The notes beneath the pieces were generated by a model that saw nothing but the letters and a program-made list of their open reading frames with translations, had not been told where the DNA came from and did no database searches. The position numbers were made by a program, and so were the translations under genes. 10,669 nt of DNA from Actinomycetota bacterium (GTDB taxonomy: Bacteria > Actinomycetota > Acidimicrobiia > Acidimicrobiales > Ilumatobacteraceae): NCBI GenBank assembly GCA_009701105.1, contig WLKU01000035.1:1-10669 (forward strand), written 5' to 3'. Positions 7,560-10,669 of the stretch are shown piece by piece. The first letter of the stretch is position 1, and the number at the start of each line of letters is the position of its first letter.

Positions 7560-7565
7560 AGGCTA
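7560..7565 (-). promoter_or_regulatory. Candidate -10 box of the GT2 promoter
   Basis: Minus-strand TAGCCT lies 8 nt before the ATG at 7551 and 2 nt before the ATG at 7557. The hexamer is identical to the tetR box. Its -35 region falls on the inverted repeat at 7576-7592. Confidence 0.45.
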
Positions 7566-7575
7566 ACTGCGAGCA

Positions 7576-7592
7576 TCGGATTTGCGATCCGA
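7576..7592. promoter_or_regulatory. Candidate operator: perfect inverted repeat between two divergent promoters
   Basis: TCGGAT, a 5-nt centre (TTGCG), then ATCCGA makes a perfect 6-bp-arm inverted repeat. It lies in the gap between the GT2 gene and the divergent membrane-protein gene. It begins 10 bp upstream of the GT2 -10 box and ends 18 bp before the membrane-gene -10 box, so it covers the -35 region of both. Size and placement fit a dimeric regulator, but the binding protein is unknown. A short RNA hairpin is an alternative, though neither transcript would contain it if both are leaderless. Confidence 0.4.
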
Positions 7593-7610
7593 CCCAAGCC
7601 TCAACGCCTG

Positions 7611-7616
7611 TATTGT
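7611..7616 (+). promoter_or_regulatory. Candidate -10 box of a leaderless membrane-protein transcript
   Basis: TATTGT is followed by 7 nt (GCAGGCT) and an in-frame GTG at 7624. Among the boxes in this window it is the closest to the classical TATAAT. It argues that the earlier in-frame TTG at 7582 is not the start. Confidence 0.5.
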
Positions 7617-7623
7617 GCAGGCT

Positions 7624-8022
7624 GTGACTGCTTCTGCCAACAATCCTTCAGGGCTCACCAATACTTGGCGAACTGTTGCTGTGGTCTCGTGGCTTCTCGT
7701 CTTTTTTGCGATCATTGCTATTGCCGTCACCAGTCGCAACATCGGCAAGCCAACGTGGTGGCTTGGCCCCGAATCAAACCCTTCATTCATGTTGCTGTGG
7801 GCTCTTCCGTTTGTCGCACCAATCGCCAGCATCATTGCAGCAATCAAATTTGGGCATATTGCAAGTTACGTTGGTTTTGGATCAGCGCTTCTTCTTGGTG
7901 CCATCGGTGCCGCAGATATAAACAACACCCCTGGGGTCGCTCTCGTGGAATGTGTTATCGCAGTTTCGTCAGCACTGATTGCCCTTGCCACATTTGCGGG
8001 TCGGATAAATCAGTCGGTCTAG
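7624..8022 (+). CDS. Hypothetical small membrane protein with four transmembrane helices
   Basis: I do not recognise a family. From GTG 7624 the protein has 132 residues. It has a short polar N-terminus (TASANNPSGLTNTW) and four hydrophobic segments, approximately TVAVVSWLLVFFAIIAIAV, SFMLLWALPFVAPIASIIAA, IASYVGFGSALLLGAIGAA and GVALVECVIAVSSALIALA. The loop between the first two helices contains RNIGKPTWWLGPESNP. There is no signal peptide cleavage site, no catalytic motif and no cysteine pair. An earlier in-frame TTG at 7582 would add 14 residues but lies inside the inverted repeat. GTG 7624 has a TANNNT box at leaderless spacing and no Shine-Dalgarno sequence. It shares a divergent control region with the GT2 gene, and argG follows 27 nt downstream. 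The even distribution of hydrophobic helices makes a real gene likely, but the function is unknown. Confidence 0.7.
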   Translation: MTASANNPSGLTNTWRTVAVVSWLLVFFAIIAIAVTSRNIGKPTWWLGPESNPSFMLLWALPFVAPIASIIAAIKFGHIASYVGFGSALLLGAIGAADINNTPGVALVECVIAVSSALIALATFAGRINQSV

Positions 8023-9393
<1,371 letters not shown>

Positions 9394-9411
9394 TGCTTCG
9401 CTGTCCATCAA

Positions 9412-10557
9412 CTAGCTATTTACAAGTGCGCGAGTAATCGCAGCAGCAAGCGCAGCACGCTCACCCATCTTTGAAATCTTGATGTATTCGCTATCTGCAT
9501 GCGCGCCGCCACCACATGCGCCAAGTCCATCCAGAGTTGGCACACCAATGGCAGCCGTAAAGTTGCCATCCGAGCCGCCACCTACTGCAATGCCTTGCAA
9601 GTCAGTAATTCCGATTCCAGAAGCAACACTCTGGGCCACTGCATACAACTCGGTTGCAGCCGATTCATGCATCGGTGGTCGATTGATTGACCCGCTCACG
9701 CTGATTGTTGCTCCAGCAACAGTTGGTTGTAACGCACTGAAGGCAGTTTCAACACGTGCTTTTTCAGAAACTACATTGACGCGAACGTCAACCGTTATCT
9801 GCGCCGCTGCTGGCACCACATTTTCGGTTGTTCCAGCAGTAGCAATGGTTGGTGTCACGGTGGTGCCAATCTCGGGTTGAGCAATTGCAGCAATCGCTTG
9901 CACCTGCGCCGCAAGTTCCATCAGTGCATTGATTCCCTTTTCAGGCTCGAGACCTGCGTGCGATGCACGACCAGCAATGTCGACAACAAATGTGCCGACA
10001 CCTTTGCGTGCGATCTTGAGCGCGTCACCATTTCCGCTCGGTTCAAACACCAGCACATTGCCCGTTGATTTTGCGCGCGCTTCAATCAACTCGCGAGAAG
10101 CGTAAGAACCAATCTCTTCATCTGATGTAATCAAAATCTCTGCGCCACTTGCCTCGCGAATTTCGCTCAGTCCATAGATGGCCTGAATAATTCCGGCCTT
10201 CATGTCAAAAATTCCTGGGCCGCGCGCAATGTCTCCATCGATACTAAAACCGCGCTTGGCTACGGTGCCTTTTGGAAACACGGTGTCGTGATGACCGACG
10301 ATCAACACCTTCGTGTCGTCGCTGCCCTTCCAGTGCACATGCGGACCTTTGTCGCTCGCAATAATTTGTGGGGCCTTGCCAAGCAACTCAGTCATGACCT
10401 GTGCCAAAAACTCGGCGCTTCGCTGCAACATCTCTGGCTCATTTGACGGCGACTCGATGTTGACAAATTGCTTCACGTGCTCGACCATCTGTGACGTGCG
10501 CGCGTCTAGGTTGGCGCGCAACTCAGCAGGTGTCGGTGTTCCGTTCGGCAAACTCAT
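9412..10557 (-). CDS. M20-family zinc metallopeptidase, glutamate carboxypeptidase-like
   Basis: This 381-residue cytoplasmic hydrolase probably cleaves a C-terminal or N-acyl amino-acid amide bond. All metal and catalytic positions of the M20 family are visible: GHHDTVFP with His89 and Asp91, GIFDMKAG with bridging Asp118, TSDEEIGS with catalytic Glu147 and metal Glu148, FEPSG with Glu172, and GGGAHADSEY with His353. The inserted dimerisation domain lies at about 185-290, with RASHAGLEPEKGINALMEL. The overall pattern is closest to CPG2-type glutamate carboxypeptidases, but the substrate cannot be assigned from sequence; ArgE or DapE activity is not claimed despite the neighbouring argG. The ATG at 10557 is preceded by AGAGAG directly at the start and by CACGAT 6 nt upstream, a weaker match to the leaderless box. 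The gene lies 34 nt downstream of the tRNA-Leu. Confidence 0.92.
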   Translation of the reverse strand: MSLPNGTPTPAELRANLDARTSQMVEHVKQFVNIESPSNEPEMLQRSAEFLAQVMTELLGKAPQIIASDKGPHVHWKGSDDTKVLIVGHHDTVFPKGTVAKRGFSIDGDIARGPGIFDMKAGIIQAIYGLSEIREASGAEILITSDEEIGSYASRELIEARAKSTGNVLVFEPSGNGDALKIARKGVGTFVVDIAGRASHAGLEPEKGINALMELAAQVQAIAAIAQPEIGTTVTPTIATAGTTENVVPAAAQITVDVRVNVVSEKARVETAFSALQPTVAGATISVSGSINRPPMHESAATELYAVAQSVASGIGITDLQGIAVGGGSDGNFTAAIGVPTLDGLGACGGGAHADSEYIKISKMGERAALAAAITRALVNS

Positions 10558-10591
10558 CTCTCTATCGTGCCACGCAAAGTCATGCTTTTAG

Positions 10592-10669
10592 TGCCCGGGA
10601 TCGGACTCGAACCGATACAGCACTTTCGTGCCAGGGGGGTTTAAGCCCCCCGCGTCTACCATTCCGCCA
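10592..10669 (-). tRNA. tRNA-Leu (anticodon UAA), 5' acceptor strand outside the window
   Basis: The minus strand from the window edge begins at about tRNA position 8 (TGGCGGAATGG), continues through the D arm, and has a five-pair G/C anticodon stem with loop CTTAAAC (anticodon TAA at 10643-10641). A long class II variable arm, GCAC-GAAA-GTGC (10631-10620), is typical of Leu, and the T arm ATCGG-TTCGAGT-CCGAT follows. The 3' acceptor strand is CCCGGGC with discriminator A at 10592. The seven 5' acceptor bases, expected to be complementary (GCCCGGG), lie beyond the right edge. No CCA is encoded, as is usual in Actinomycetota. This tRNA reads UUA and, by wobble, UUG codons. Confidence 0.95.

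Noticed and set aside
7582..7623. TTG at 7582 as the start of the membrane-protein gene
   Set aside because: It lies inside the inverted repeat and has no ribosome-binding site. GTG 7624 has a well-placed -10 box and still retains all four helices.

Overview
The window looks like a chromosomal stretch from an actinobacterium (Actinomycetota), possibly a moderate-GC lineage such as Acidimicrobiia. The clues are a PafB-PafC pair of WYL regulators, a tRNA gene without an encoded CCA end, TANNNT -10 boxes placed for leaderless mRNAs, and base composition near one half GC by eye. The class-level placement is an inference. There is no rRNA, CRISPR array, insertion sequence, phage gene or toxin module, and gene density is very high.

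Layout from left to right: (1) On the minus strand, pgi (glucose-6-phosphate isomerase), pafB and pafC are read leftwards. pafC runs off the left edge. (2) On the plus strand, a RarD-like EamA transporter diverges from pgi. Its 3' end overlaps a TetR-family regulator by 47 bp. (3) On the minus strand is a tightly packed run read leftwards: GT2 polyprenyl-phosphate-type glycosyltransferase, membrane-anchored L,D-transpeptidase, alpha/beta hydrolase, then the TetR regulator. (4) On the plus strand, diverging from the GT2 gene, are a four-helix membrane protein of unknown function and argG (argininosuccinate synthase resembling the long E. coli type). (5) On the minus strand, an M20 metallopeptidase converges on argG, and a tRNA-Leu(UAA) is cut by the right edge.

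The genes are mostly housekeeping or envelope functions. Pgi serves central carbon metabolism, PafBC probably controls a DNA-damage response, GT2 and Ldt point to envelope building, and ArgG makes arginine. No single pathway joins the whole window.

The most informative signal is regulatory. Six genes (pgi, pafB, tetR, GT2, the membrane protein and argG) have a TANNNT box ending 6-8 nt before a usable ATG or GTG and lack a convincing Shine-Dalgarno sequence. Genes inside the packed runs instead use a Shine-Dalgarno sequence (hydrolase) or stop/start overlap (pafC). A perfect 17-bp inverted repeat lies between the divergent GT2 and membrane-protein promoters, covering both -35 regions, and is a candidate operator. 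I found no clear intrinsic terminator. I see no convincing undescribed multi-gene system here.
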